A stretch of 64,000 nt of DNA from Chloranthus sessilifolius (GCA_021018995.1 CM037593.1:6724088-6788087), one strand, 5' to 3'. Positions 1 to 11,272 are shown, numbered from the stretch's first letter. Program-made: numbers and translations. The notes: generated by a model from the letters alone, not told the origin.

Positions 1-88
1 GCGGGTTTGAGAACGTTAGCATTCTTACTTTGCGTTCTCAAATAGTGTTTTAGGCATTTAATTGACAATAATTTTGTTCATTTTTCAG
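1..88 (+). other. End of an upstream AAH intron
   Basis: T-rich sequence ending in a good plant 3' splice site (ttttcag) directly before the first recognisable AAH exon. Nothing else is seen here. Confidence 0.7.
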
Positions 89-173
89 ATGGGTAGACCA
101 GATGGGCAATTTACATGGTCGAATTGAAGCAGTGAATAAAAGCGTAGAAGCTCTACTGATTGGTTCTCATTTG
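89..173 (+). CDS. AAH: Allantoate amidohydrolase, internal exon 1 of window
   Basis: The product is allantoate amidohydrolase (allantoate deiminase). It hydrolyses allantoate to ureidoglycine plus ammonia and CO2 in purine-ring nitrogen recycling. In plants the enzyme is a Mn-dependent M20-family amidohydrolase of the endoplasmic reticulum. The exon follows an ag acceptor at 87-88 and ends before a gt donor at 174. It begins with the last base of a split codon, then reads WVDQMGN..., and ends ...LLIGSHL. The His of the GSH motif is a metal ligand in this family. Arabidopsis AAH, as I remember it, has SHMDTV across this junction. The exon order, phases and motifs seen in the later exons all agree. 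The paralogue ureidoglycolate amidohydrolase has clearly different motifs, so AAH is preferred. Confidence 0.87.
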
Positions 174-612
174 GTGATGCTTCATACTTTTTCTGTTTTA
201 GATATGTACTAGCATAACTTATGGGTGTACTTCTATCCATAGTCACCAAATTCGCTGAATTTTTTAAAAATTCACGAACAATTCCCTTATTTGTGGGTCT
301 GTGAATTAATCCCAAATTATTTGGAAAATTTTCAAAAATGCGCGAATAAATCACAAATAATTCTCAATTTTTGCAATAAATTGTGGTTTCTAATATTTTA
401 ATTTTTTTTTTGTTTTTGTTTTTTTAACTTTTAATCTTATTTATTATTATTATTATTTTCTCTCCGATCTTTCCCGAACGTGCCGAATTTTGCTGGATTT
501 TTTCAAATTTTAATGTTGTCGAATTATTGCCGAACCCCGACTTGGTGTCTATGCTTCTATCCAGATATTGCCGCCCTTGGGAATAAACTAAACTTTTCTG
601 TGGTTCGAGCAG
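174..612 (+). other. AAH intron a, enlarged by a MITE
   Basis: The intron runs from a gt donor (174-175) to an ag acceptor (611-612). Of its 439 bp, 316 bp plus one 8-bp TSD are a MITE. Without the MITE the intron would be about 115 bp, an ordinary plant size. Confidence 0.75.
238..553. mobile_element. hAT-type MITE in AAH intron a
   Basis: The element is AT-rich and non-coding. Its ends read CATAGTCACCAA... and ...TTGGTGTCTATG, an imperfect 12-bp terminal inverted repeat. It is flanked by the exact 8-bp duplication CTTCTATC at 230-237 and 554-561. An 8-bp TSD fits the hAT superfamily. A related element with CATAGTTACC/CTATG ends lies at 2261-2563. Confidence 0.75.
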
Positions 613-729
613 GATACTGTCATTGATGCCGGAATATACGATGGGTCATTAGGTATAGTTTGTGCCATGGCTGCATTAAAGGCTTTGAAAATCAATGGGA
701 AGTTAGAAACGCTTCGGCGACCGGTGGAG
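613..729 (+). CDS. AAH: Allantoate amidohydrolase, internal exon 2
   Basis: Thirty-nine codons in phase 0 from DTVIDAG to RRPVE, between an ag acceptor (611-612) and a strong GTAAGT donor at 730. The segment DTVIDAGxYDGSLG carries the bridging metal-ligand Asp (in YDG) of the M20 dimetal centre. Where remembered plant AAH sequences have GKYDG this copy has GIYDG. The next coding exon is 13 kb downstream because intron b is full of transposons. Confidence 0.88.
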
Positions 730-1458
730 GTAAGTGAAGTTTATGGTGATATTTTTTCATTAACTGTTATAGGTTTCAGAATGGCTTGCTCGAGTGATGT
801 ATCACACAAATGCCTGTGTAATAAATGAAGAAATTATGTGACATAAGTACATAACATATATGAAACTTCGATGACTGAGCTTTCACTAAAGGATGGCTTT
901 GGTTTCTATTTTCTAGAGATTTAGACGGAATATTTTTGTATATGAGGTGACAAAGATGTCTTCTAATATTTGCCAATCGTAGACATGCTGACGACGCTTT
1001 TTTTCTGAAATTTATATATCTTTTAATTTAGTAGGGAACTGGCACTTACATAGGCATATTTCAATCCAGTTCGTAGAGTCCATTGGTACATAGCTTCCTA
1101 GAGGACCTTAGGATTATTTTATTTATTCTGTAAAAATTCTAGCTCAAGCTTAAATTCTTTCACAACGTAAATCAACTCTGAGTATGGTCTCTTCCTCACC
1201 AGCTTTGCCTACCCAAATAGTAAAAGTCAGATGTGACGTTTTTTGTTGTCTCCACGTTCCCCGTCATATTGAAATTGTAGATTTGAATTAACTTAAAAGT
1301 TCTCAATTGACTGAAAAATCTCGACTGATTTTGATTTGGAATCCTTGGTTAGGAATATTATATTATCACTTGATTAACAAATTAAACGTGAAAAAGAGAA
1401 ACTCCTTTTGAGAGAGAATCTATGAGGCATATTGAAATTTATGAGAGAGAAATCTATG

Positions 1459-1460
<2 letters not shown>

Positions 1461-1530
<70 letters not shown>
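1461..1530. repeat. (AT)n microsatellite
   Basis: Seventy bases of uninterrupted AT dinucleotide. The IYIYIY reading frame across it is not a gene. Confidence 0.97.
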
Positions 1531-1532
<2 letters not shown>

Positions 1533-1715
1533 GTACGTGTGTGCACACGCTTAAAAAGCATTATACACATTTTATCGACATATTTTCCCATCTTTTTCCT
1601 TGTAACATATATATTTCAAAATATATGCTGAATTAGCGAGTCGAGTTTATCCGAGTCTTCGAGTTAACTCAACTGACTTTCAAGTTGAGTCGAGTTTTCG
1701 CGTTTTAAAACCATG

Positions 1716-1740
1716 TATGTGTGTGTGTGTGTATATATAT
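1716..1740. repeat. (GT)n/(AT)n microsatellite
   Basis: A short run of GT followed by AT dinucleotides. Confidence 0.9.
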
Positions 1741-2190
1741 TGCATAAATCATAAGGATTTGATAAAAATACCCTTGGAGCTCAAGTAAGACAGGTCTTTA
1801 AGGATAAAACATGACTAATATCAATATTTGCATCTCTCTCCTCATGATGAATACCGCTGTTGGACCATTGATAGCTTGGCTATGATGTAAATTGTGCTTC
1901 TTCTTTGAGTCATTTTGTCAATATGCCTGCTAGTTGCTCTCTAGAAGGAATATAATCTGTAATTATTTGTCCGCTCTCTACCGTCTCACAAGTCACAATG
2001 AAATGGTAATCAATCTCAGAGTGCTTTATTATAATATGGGAGACATGATTACAAGAGAGCTTGATTTCACTCTGGTCTGAATTGATATTTCGAGCTGCTA
2101 AACTAGATGCCTAATCCATGTCAACTCAACTGCAGTAGCTGTTGTAGCTCTGTATTCGACCTCAACCACAGATAGAAAAACAGTATGCTT

Positions 2191-2830
2191 AGGCATTCAA
2201 ATGGGTTGGGTCAACCTGGACCGACACAATCCTGTTGACCCTTACTGATGGGTTGGGCCCCATAGTTACCAAAATCGGCGATTTTTCGAAAAAAAACTAG
2301 TTTAAAGCACTTTTTTTTCCGTAAAACGTTGGAAACACATCTTTTTAAAAAAAATACTCGTATTTTTTTAAAATTCACGATTTTTTACATTTTACACGCT
2401 TTTCCCACGATTTTTTCCTCGAAAATTTCCTCATCTTTGTCAAAAGAATGTTTATTTTTTTTAATGCTTTTAAATATTTTCGTTCCCAATTTTTGCCGAT
2501 TTTTCACTTTTTTTTTTCTCTGTTTTTTTTGCCTTGCCAATTTTTTCCCGAATTCCAACTATGGTTGGGTCCAAATCCCGCACCCACTAGGCAATCTGAT
2601 ATGGGTTTGGGTCTCTCATGGTTGGATCCAGGCTCAGAGCTAGACCTCGACCTGCCCCAATGATAAGTGAGTTGGTTTTACATCTCATTAAATTAGAACC
2701 GATCCAAAGTCCTAAATGGTTCTACCATTTTTTCCTTGGACGTGATCCATTAATGAATGATTTGGCTCAGGATCCAAAATTTTGGACTCAATTATTTGAT
2801 GGCTCAGGTGGTCCGTATATAATTGTGAAG
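2191..2830. mobile_element. Non-autonomous element inside the copia remnant
   Basis: This stretch separates the copia RT from its RNase H, so it is an insertion. The outer ends look weakly inverted (AGGCATTCAAA and ...TTGTGAAGGCCTG). No TSD could be settled. It contains GGGTTGGGTC-rich sequence and a MITE at 2261-2563. Confidence 0.4.
2261..2563. mobile_element. Second copy of CATAG-ended hAT-type MITE
   Basis: Ends read CATAGTTACCAAAATCGG and ...TTCCAACTATG around a T-rich core, like the MITE at 238-553. The flanks GTTGGGCC and GTTGGGTC match at 7 of 8 positions and could be an aged 8-bp TSD, with the exact edge uncertain by one base. Confidence 0.5.
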
Positions 2831-3051
2831 GCCTGCCAAATCAACATAAAAAAAGGTACACGGAATTAAGTTTGTTCCATTTGTTGGAGTGTGGATAAGA
2901 CCATCACATAGTGTTCCTTTAACCTACCCTAGATTCATTTTTGCAGCTTACCAATGACTTTGTCTAGGAGCATGGATAAATTGCCTTACTTTGTTAACAA
3001 CAAAGGTGATAACCGACAAGTGATTTTTTTCTACTTCAACACCAATGAACT

Positions 3052-3947
3052 TGATGTAGGACAAAACCCTAAACTACGTGAATGCGATGAATTGATTACT
3101 TACTGAAATTAATTTAAATTAATTTGAACAATGAATCTGAAAATAAAGCGAATACCTTAGGGCTTCATTGTTTTCCATACGGAAGATCACGCTCGGGTTC
3201 AAGAAAGGCAGTCTTTGCACTAGATCCGTTAGAGTTGCGGTGCAGATCGGTCCTAGAGGTAGAACTCTAGGTTTTCCAGATTAGGGCGCTCACAACCCAA
3301 TGATGGGATCACTAGTTTTCTTTGGGTATTTGATGTGGACTGGTTTAATGGCTCACGTGAGATCTAGGGTTATTGAATTGGATCGATTCAATGATTCAGA
3401 TGAAAACTAGGGTTTATGATTTTCGGAATATTTGAAAGAGTAATGGCTGAATTTAGGGCTTATGGAAAATAAAGTAAAACAGAGAAAGATAGATCAAAAG
3501 AGATAGTAAATGATAGATTGTGGGCTTCGCACCCTTGGCTTCACACTAAACCCTTCTCGGAAAGAAGATTCACTCTTCATAGTTGCTCATCTCAAGCAGA
3601 AAGCATAAGCTCTTTTTTTTTTTCATTAATAAAAAACTAATTACATTGTTTATGGAGAGACCTTATATAGGAGGTCTTAAAATAAAACCCTAAAACGAAA
3701 ATAAACAAAAAAAAAGGCAAATTTACCCCAAAAACATAAGTTCGAATTCTAAAAAAAATTTCATTATCGCGCTATTTCGTTCGATCGAAATAAGGGTTCG
3801 ATTGAATGAAAATTTTGTTCGATCGAAAAACGAAAATGTCGATTTCTCCTCCTTTACGCCTGGTTCTGATTTCCATTCTGCTTCTTTCGACGTCGGTATA
3901 TGCGAAACGATCCGTATCCGATGTCTACAATATCGGTGTCCCCGTCA
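3052..3947 (-). repeat. Element A 3' LTR
   Basis: Runs from TGATGTAGGAC to ...CCCCGTCA on the + strand. On the minus strand it starts TGACGGGGAC and first encodes the end of pol (I-D-G-D...YRRRKKQNG, then a stop). Next comes a TTCGATCGAA-type palindrome cluster (about 3771-3840), then a TATA box at 3661-3670. Confidence 0.85.
3661..3670 (-). promoter_or_regulatory. TATA box of element A 3' LTR
   Basis: CTATATAAGG on the minus strand. The same motif recurs at the equivalent place in the other LTRs of this group (11887-11896, 18537-18546, 36147-36156, 47340-47349, 58679-58688; TTATATAAGG at 25659-25668). Confidence 0.65.
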
Positions 3948-4540
3948 ATTCTCCCGGGCTGAAAAGGCTTCATCACCGATGAAGCGGTGTCGTGATAGCG
4001 ATCGAGCATGTCAAGGTCCAGGCGTCGCACCTCATCTTCAGTTAACCATGTGTTCTAGGAGTCCGGCTTTCCCAACCACTTAACCAAGTATTTCTGAAAT
4101 CTTCCACCATGGGTGGATACCGCAAAGTCATTAAGTATCCCTTCGATCTCATCTCTCCTCTGCTTGCATGGGGAAGGGAAGGGTAGGGGCTGCAGGGTGG
4201 GACTGGAATGTGGGCTTGGGGTTGCTATGAAGGGGTTGGTGGGGGGTGGGGTTGAGGCCGAAGAAGGAACTAGATCCTCCACATTGAGTGTAGAGCTGAT
4301 CCCTATTTCCAGTGGAAGTTCGAGAATATACGCATTAGGTCCGCTCTTTGCCACAACTCTAAATGGCCCAGCACTGCGGGCTTGGAGTTTCTTTGCGACT
4401 CCCGATGGGAATCGTTCAGGCCTAACCCGAACCATCACATAATTCCCTACTTGAAATTCTTTGAAGTGCCTATGCGCATCCACAGTTATCTTGTAATGTT
4501 CATTGCTCGCATTAATTTTTTTTCTAATTTCGGCATGCAA
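3948..4540 (-). pseudogene. Element A integrase C terminus and chromodomain-like end
   Basis: On the minus strand this reads the integrase C-terminal module (FxVGxYVMVRVRPERFPSG, then AGPFRVVAKSGPNAYILELP, the GPY/F-type motif). A Pro/Ser-rich linker follows, then a chromodomain-like segment (GGRFQKYLVKWLGKPDS). The frame meets a stop right after PDS, where the sister element C continues with ENSWL. The role in the family is integrase-linked target choice at chromatin. Confidence 0.78.
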
Positions 4541-4552
4541 TTCATAAATGTG

Positions 4553-5557
4553 CTATGCGAATGCATCGGCTAACTCGGAAACTCGATGGGATGCAGACAT
4601 GGGGACTAAATCAATGGGTGTTCTAGGCCTATGACCAAGCACAACCTCAAAAGGACTCATGCCTAGGGACCTATTGACTGAATTGTTGTTTGCAAACTCT
4701 ACTATAGACAATGTAGAATCCCAAGTCCTAGGGTGATCACCAACAAGACAATGAAGGAGATTACCTAAGCTCCTATTGGTGGATTCCGTTTGGCCATCAG
4801 TTTGAGGATGATAGGCGGACGAAAATTGGAGCGTGGTACCCATCATGTGCCATAAAATTTTTCAGAAATAATTGGTAAACTTTACGTCCCGATCCGACAC
4901 GATAGTTTTGGGTAATCCATGGAGACGCACAACTTCCCTGAAAAATAATTTGGCTATGTGAGCCACATCGAAGGTTTTAGAGCAAGGGATGAAGTGGGCC
5001 ATTTTGGAAAAGCGGTCCACTATCACAAAAATAGAATCGTGCTTTCGTTGAGTTTTGGGTAGTCCGTGCACGAAATTCATAGAGATGTCTTGCCACGGGG
5101 TGTGTGGCATGGGTAAAGGGGTGTACAAGCCGGTATTTTGCTTAATCTGCTTCGCAACTTGGCATATATGACGTTTCACGACCCTAGAGACATCTCTCAT
5201 AAGGCTAGGCCAATAAAACCTATCCTCAACCAGCGCGCTAGTCTTATCGCGCTCAAAATGTCCGGCAATCCCTTCGGTATGTACCTCCCAGATGAGGAAG
5301 TCACGCAATGAAGTGTAAGGGATACACAAACGATTTCCTTTAAACAAATACCCATCCAGCATGGTATAATTGGAGTTAATGTTGTTCGGATTTTCAAGGA
5401 TAGCAGTGTATTTTGCCCCAAAATTTGAGCAATCAGGATAATCTTGTTTCAACTGCTCAAATCCGATGACCTCGGTGCTCAAAGACTGCAAAGTCGCCAC
5501 TCGACGACTAAGCGCATCAACTGCCTTATTCTCGACACCGGCCTTATGCTTCAACAC
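4553..5557 (-). pseudogene. Element A integrase and end of RNase H
   Basis: Minus strand. It begins in the RNase H/connection end (ADALSRR at the start). The zinc-binding HHCC region follows (HFERD...; the CRTC of sister copies is degraded here), then [12 protein letters not shown] and IVSDRDVKF with two catalytic Asp. [13 protein letters not shown] carries the Glu of the DDE triad. A stop near 4858 splits the frame. Confidence 0.8.
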
Positions 5558-6570
5558 GAATGTGAACCCTTAAAGGTACTTGACCCACTTCACGTGCCTT
5601 GGGTTCAACTTTTTCTGGAAAGCAAGGAAACGTAAGGCTTCGTGGTAAGAAAACAACACAAATTCTTGCGGTCTCAGGTAATGTTTCTAATACCAAAGAG
5701 ATCGGATGACCGCATAAAACTCCTTGTCATAGGTGGAGTATTTCTGCTTTGCCTCATTAAGTTTCTCACTAAAATAGGCCACAGGGTGACCCTCTTGGCT
5801 CAACACTCTGCCCTATGCCTACATCCGACACGCCACATGCTACGTCAAAGACTTTAGAAAAGTCAGGTAGGCGCATGACGGGTGCAGTAATCATTTTCTC
5901 TTTTATCTCGGCAAAGGCCCTCGTCGCGGCTTTGCTCCATAGAAACTCCCCCTTTTTCATGCAATCGGTAATGGGAGCCATGATGGTGCTAAAGTTTCGG
6001 ATGAAACGACGATAAAATGTGGTCAAGCCATGGAAGCTACCGACTTCATGAATATTCTGAGGTTCGGGCCACTCCACAATGGCCTTTACCTTTGCAAGGT
6101 CCGCAACCATCCTGTCTACCGAGACAATGAATCCCAAGAATACAACAGATTGCTGCATGATGGTGCACTTCTTGAGATTCGCGTATAACCTTTCTCCCCT
6201 CAAGGTTTCACAAACCAACGTTAGGTGGATAATGTGTTGTTCCTTGTCCGGACTGTAAATTAAGATGTCCTCAAAATATACGACAAGGAATTTGCCAAGG
6301 AATGACCTCAACACTTGAGTCATAAGCCTCATGAATGTGCTCGGGGCATTAGATAGCCCAAAAGGCATGACCATCCACTCATAAAGACCGTCTTTGGTCC
6401 TGAAGGCGGTTTTCCATTCGTTGCGAGGGCGAATATGAACCTGATGGTAGCCACTCTTAAGGTCTATCTTGGAAAGATAGTGGTGCAAAGCATCATATCG
6501 AGCATGTCATCAAGCCTCAATATGAGAAACTGATATTTAACCGTGATCTTATTAATTGTACGACTATCCA
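5558..6570 (-). pseudogene. Element A reverse transcriptase and RNase H
   Basis: Minus strand. RT palm motifs: [29 protein letters not shown], then [11 protein letters not shown] where intact relatives have YFDD. One catalytic Asp is replaced by Glu. FLGFIVS and FYRRFI follow, and RNase H starts around [11 protein letters not shown] with a frameshift after it. This copy cannot make active RT. Confidence 0.85.
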
Positions 6571-6574
6571 CACA

Positions 6575-7198
6575 TATGCGTCATGTACCATCTTTCTTAG
6601 GAGTGAGTAATGCGGGTACAACACATGGGCTCAGGCTCTCTTGGATAAACCCCTTCTGAAGGAGCTCACTGACTTGCTGAGTCAACTCGGCGTGCTCAAC
6701 TGGATTCAACCTGTAGTGGAGCAGGTTCGGTAATGTAGATTCGGGAACCAAGTCGATTGCGTGTTGCATGTCACGCATGGGAGGGAGCTCATTAGGTAAG
6801 TCTTCGGGGAAGACATCCGCAAATTCATTCATGATTGGCTCGACCTCCTTAGGGTACTTACGTGCTGACTCAGGAGTACTTTCAACGGTGACGACGACAT
6901 ACACTACACTCTCATCTTTCGATGCCCTCTTGAACTCTGAAGGGGTCACAATGTTGATGGCCTTGGATTGGCTTCCCTTATTTTCAACTCTGTTGACTGA
7001 TGGTGCTTTGGGAGCTAAAGGGTTAAGAGTGATTTTCTTACCCATATAATTGAACGTGCAAATATTAGATCGACCAAAAATGGTCACGTTCAAGTCATAA
7101 AGTCATGGCCTCCCTAAGATAATGTGGCCCACATCCATCCGCACCACATCACACCACAAGGTGTCCGAGTATGAACCCAATTGTATGGGTACACGACA
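6575..7198 (-). pseudogene. Element A protease end and RT N terminus
   Basis: Minus strand. The protease tail (IQLGSYSDTLWCDVV, then GHIILGRP) is followed by a linker beginning MNVTIFGRSN. The RT N terminus ([19 protein letters not shown], then [11 protein letters not shown]) comes next. The protease is cut at 7198 by insertion of the solo LTR; the rest is beyond 9682. Confidence 0.8.
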
Positions 7199-8584
7199 TG
7201 TGGGGTCCCCAATTTCACACACCGGATCAATACGCTCACTTGGAGACATCACACTACATCACATGTCCATGATCTTAAATAAATCAATTAATCCATAAAG
7301 ATCCACATATAAACGCAACGGAAAAATAACTATTAAAAGTGTACGCATAAATTTTCTTTTTACACCATCATGAGAACAATACTAAATTATGAGATAACAA
7401 GCTATTATACCATATTGTATGCTTACTCCTTAAATTAAATAAAATTGAAATCAAACATAATCCATCATTAACATGAATTTGTTAATAAAATAAATCTGAA
7501 ATAAACATCTTAAGATCTTTCCAATGCATAAAGAAAAACGTATAAACTAAATTTCAAATCCTTCTTCGCTCAAATCTGGATTTCCATCAATCATTGATGC
7601 ATCTACTTTATCCTCTCCATGTATAGCTGTACTCCCTGGAATCCCAAACAATGGGTCAGTTTACCAAGTAAACTGGTATGGACCAGACATGATGAGACTA
7701 ATAGAAAAGGTCCATAACTCAAATCATCTCATAAAATCAAACAATAACAGAAATATAACATGTGACATAAAGAATAAGTAAAGCAATAGAATGAAACTAA
7801 AACATTACATTAAATCTAAATAAACATTATGGCATGGGTCTCTACCCTAATTTCATGTGTGGTTATTTTTAATTGTGCATTTAATGCTTATGAATCGGCA
7901 TACATAATGGACATGGTTATCTCTTTCTTAATCATTGTCCTAATCTTCTCTGATCCTTTGATTAATATCTACGTTAACCTTCACATAACTTCTCTTCAGT
8001 TAAGTAGTAAGCTTAAAATTAAAGACCTTCTCCATCTCTTCAGTCTTATCATTAATGCATGGATGCATAACCTTTTTTACTTGTCATTCTTATTCATGTT
8101 AATTCCTCTAGCATAAGCCCATAGGAATTCTATCATAATCATAGAAATATTTTGTTTTCATGTGTCATGTCGTAAACGTATCTTTTCACTTTTATAAATG
8201 CCATGAATGTACATGCATAGAAAAACTGGAAATCAATCGATCATGCAATAGCTTTTTCACTTGTTTAGGCTTAACACATAATAAATATGTAATCTCTATC
8301 GATTCCTACTTGTTTCATGTTGTGTAGATTAAACATCCTAGCTTGCATGGATTCTAAGCAATAAAATAATGATGAACATAAATAAACATTTAAGCATGAT
8401 GATTAAACATAGACAATGTTTGAATAGAAATTCATTGCTTGCATCCTAGACAAATTATGAAATTCCTAACAAATTCTGAATTCCAAACAGATTCTGGATT
8501 CTGAACAGATTCTGGATTCTGGATTCTAAATAGATTTTGGATTCTGAAAAAATTCTGAATTATGGATAGATTCTGGATTCTGCA

Positions 8585-8800
8585 TAGAATTTCGTGATCA
8601 ATCACGATACCCCGTATATCATCGAAAACTCGCGATTTAACATAAAAATTTATCAATCTAATATGAAGAATATTCATTAAATGAAATAAACCTAGAATTT
8701 CGTGATCAATCATGAAACCCCGTATACCATCGAAAACCCGCAATTTAACATAAAAATTTATCAATCTAATATGAAGAATATTCATTAAATGAAATAAACC
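8585..8800. repeat. 108-bp tandem duplication
   Basis: Two copies (8585-8692 and 8693-8800) differing at a few sites. Each contains CGTGATCAATCACG or a one-base variant, a near-perfect palindrome. Confidence 0.9.
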
Positions 8801-9097
8801 CTAATTTATATTTTATTTTGTGTTATCTACGGTTCCGATTAATCTCAACATGATTTCTCCATATCTCTAGTCTTCGCGTAAAATTGACGTAATTCCTCTC
8901 CTTGTTTCAATCCAATTCGAAATTCGGTTGCGTCGTAAACTTCTCTCACATTCTTCTTAAGCCTTCAAACCGAAAACTCTAGAGTTCCTCTTCTAATTCT
9001 CCTTCTCTAAAATTTTCTCTCTCTCTCTCTCTCTAAGGTTATTAGGTAATAAGAGTTATATAAAATTCTGTAATTTAATCTCTATATTTATAGTACT

Positions 9098-9303
9098 TTA
9101 TGATTTCCTATTTTATTTTTAATTCAATTTAGAATGCTTTAAGGTTTCCTATTTAATATCTAACTCTATTTAGAATACTTTAAAATTTCTTATTTAAGAT
9201 CTAATTCTATTTAGAATGTTTTAAGGTTTCCTATTTAATATCTAACTCTATTTAGAATACTTTAAAGTTTCCTATTTAAGATCTAATTCTATTTAGAATT
9301 TCC
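9098..9303. repeat. About 41-bp tandem repeat
   Basis: Around five degenerate copies of a unit with TTTCCTATTTAA and CTATTTAGAAT. It lies inside the solo LTR at 7199-9682. Confidence 0.85.
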
Positions 9304-9682
9304 TACATGGGTCTTAAGTGATTCTATGGGCCTTTAATTACTTAATGGGTTTTTAATTACGTAATGGGTCTTTAATTAATTATTGGGTATTTTATTACTT
9401 AATGGGTCTTTAGATACTTAATGGGTATTTACTTAATTTACTAACATATTTTGAAAGTCCATTAAACATTACTAAACGCACCCCAATTATTACTAACACA
9501 TATTTAAGGGCTTTTAGGGTATGTTAATTAGATTAATTAATTATCATGAGTCATTATAAAATAAAGTACGCATTACATTCATGCATAACAATTAATCACA
9601 TCCATCAAATTAATCAAACTACTCATAATTACAAATCTAGTAAATAATTAAGGACTAAATAACGAAAATCTCAATCATTACA

Positions 9683-10545
9683 CGACACCTCTGTGACACA
9701 GGAATGGATGAGGAGTCAACCCATGCGACTTTGTAAAGTCTTGGGTGGGCTTCGGGTGTAAGCCCTAAGCGAGTGACGGTATGTTCTAACACCACATTGG
9801 TGCAGCTTCCGCTATCCACGATAACCCTACAACTCTTTGTCCCACATGTGGCAAAGGTGTGGAAGATGCTCTCCCTCCGTCAATCCTCCTTTTCATCCGG
9901 TTGAGGTTGTGTAAATGCACACCTCACAACTAGAGCACGACCCATGTCATCACCTTCCTCGTCACTAGGTGTGACATTCGGCTCAAAGACCTCTTCCTTA
10001 TAAACTCCCTCACTTTCTTCTCCTTCTCTATCGATGAAGAGATTCCTTTGTGGGTCTCTCGTGGGGCATTGGGCGGCAAAGTGTTCCAATCCTTGACATT
10101 TATAACACTTGACATGAGACCCACTCTTTGAGGATTCTCCGACTACACCCTTTCCTTTGTTAAACCGCACATTGACAGATGTGGATTGTGTGGGTTTGGG
10201 AGGCGGGTTTCCAGCACTAAGTCTCACTTCGTCGGTACGGGGTTGATCGATGTGAAAATCAGATCGCCTAACCACCGTCATTTTCAAATATCGTTCAAGG
10301 TCTTGAACGACGGTGTAACATTCGGCGAGAGTCTCAACAGGGTGGGAGACTAACTCTTTTTGCAAGTCAAGTCTCAATCCGGGCCGAAATCTGGATAGAA
10401 TGACTTGAGGGTCTTCAGACACTTTGGCTTTCATCATGAATTCTTCAAATTTGCCAATGTAATCCGCTACGGGCATACTACCTTGGCGTAGATTTTGCCA
10501 TTGGTCGAGGAGACGATGGTAGTATGAGGAAGGAACGTACTTCTT
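9683..10545 (-). pseudogene. Element A gag C-terminal half and protease start
   Basis: Minus strand. Gag continues as YYHRLLDQWQNLRQGS..., then a zinc knuckle CYKCQGLEHFAAQC (CCHC, RNA binding), an acidic stretch, and the aspartic-protease site RVIVDSGSCTNVV around 9790-9840. In-frame stops lie at about 9880 and 10555. Confidence 0.82.
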
Positions 10546-10554
10546 TGTAAGTTG

Positions 10555-11091
10555 CTACTTCATGTCCTCCCAACGGGTAATGGGAGTACAACCCGCATTC
10601 GTCCTGATGCGTTCAACGTTGACCCAAAAGAGTCGGGCTTGGCCTATGAGCTTCATTTTAGCAAGTCTAATACACCTTTCATTGCTCATGGCAAACTGTT
10701 CAAAGTGTTGGTCTATATCGGATAACCAATCGAGGAAGACTTGAGGGTTCAATCTTCTATCGAAAGTTGGGAACTCAACTCGGACATTTTTAAGGACTTT
10801 CCCTTCCAGGTCGTAGTCATCTCCATGATGATCTATCCTATGATTTTGGTTCCGATTATGTTGGTAGTCATTTCGTTCGAAACGTGGACCATTACGCTCA
10901 CCGGGTGGTTCGAGGTACTCATCACCCTCGTCTAACCGATTGACTCGGTTTAACAACCTCTCATTGGACGTTTCAAGGTTCCTTTGGGCTGTCTCCATGG
11001 CAGCCATTCGATCATTGATCGATTTTAGATCAGCCCTCATGCCATTAAGAACCTCGCCAATCTCATTCATGTCCATGGTGATACGGTTCAC
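10555..11091 (-). pseudogene. Element A gag N-terminal half
   Basis: Minus strand. The likely gag start is the Met at about 11076 (MDMNEIGEVLNGM), with an upstream in-frame Met at 11091. There is a coiled-coil-like N terminus (NDRMAAMETAQ...LNRVNRL), then the plant gag core LVFLDWLSDIDQHFE-type region and RLFWVNVERIR. It ends at a stop just after ITRWEDMK, where sisters continue ERLTEKYV. Confidence 0.82.
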
Positions 11092-11256
11092 TAATGGCGG
11101 GTTCTAGAATGGCATGCAAAATGAACTGACAATGAAGGGGGACTTTTGACAAACACGTGATGTGCACACTTTGGCTAAAACAGAAATAAGATGCAATAAA
11201 AATTAAAGTGCAATGAATTTCAATGCCACACAAATATGCCCTAATCTAGAACTTAG

Positions 11257-11268
11257 GCTTTGATACCA
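11257..11268 (-). other. Primer-binding site of element A
   Basis: TGGTATCAAAGC on the minus strand, 4 bp inside the 5' LTR. It is one base off TGGTATCAGAGC, the usual plant initiator-Met-tRNA primer site. Confidence 0.85.
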
Positions 11269-11272
11269 AAAC

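Larger units (their letters stand above)
730..1889 (+). other. AAH intron b, proximal part
   Basis: AT-rich intron sequence with simple repeats and no supportable gene. Around 1637-1705 there are short inverted CTCAACT/AGTTGAG motifs, possibly a TE relic. Confidence 0.5.
1895..3051 (-). pseudogene. Ty1/copia pol remnant (RT end and RNase H)
   Basis: Read on the minus strand, 2890-3010 gives a copia reverse-transcriptase end: VNKVRQFIHAPRQSHW, a stop, then a degraded LxxVKGT stretch. Then 1900-2190 gives the RNase H part: VEVEYRA..., KHSEIDYHFI, and IPSREQLAGILTK before the end. These are the usual copia motifs (SxAEAEYRA, KHIxxDxHFI, QLADIxTK). Several stops are present. The two parts are separated by an insertion at about 2191-2830. 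The fragment continues on the other side of element A at 12400. It predates element A. Confidence 0.72.
7199..9682. mobile_element. 2.5 kb solo LTR inserted in element A protease
   Basis: Ends are TGTGGGGTCC... and ...CATTACA (TGT...ACA). It is flanked by the exact 5-bp TSD CGACA at 7194-7198 and 9683-9687. Removing it and one TSD restores the protease frame of sister elements. No coding capacity is seen; the ORFs inside are AT-rich shadows. It contains a 108-bp tandem duplication (8585-8800), a roughly 41-bp tandem repeat (about 9098-9303) and TTAATGGGT repeats (about 9340-9430). The lineage is unknown; the LTR length and ends suggest another Ty3/gypsy family. Confidence 0.85.

Noticed and set aside
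85-354. Minus-strand ORF overlapping the first AAH exon
   Set aside because: Shadow frame over a spliced + strand exon and a MITE.
1422-1631. ORF of IYIYIY repeats
   Set aside because: It is translation of the (AT)n microsatellite.
4055-4442. Plus-strand Gly-rich ORF over element A
   Set aside because: Antisense shadow of the integrase C terminus and its Pro-rich linker.
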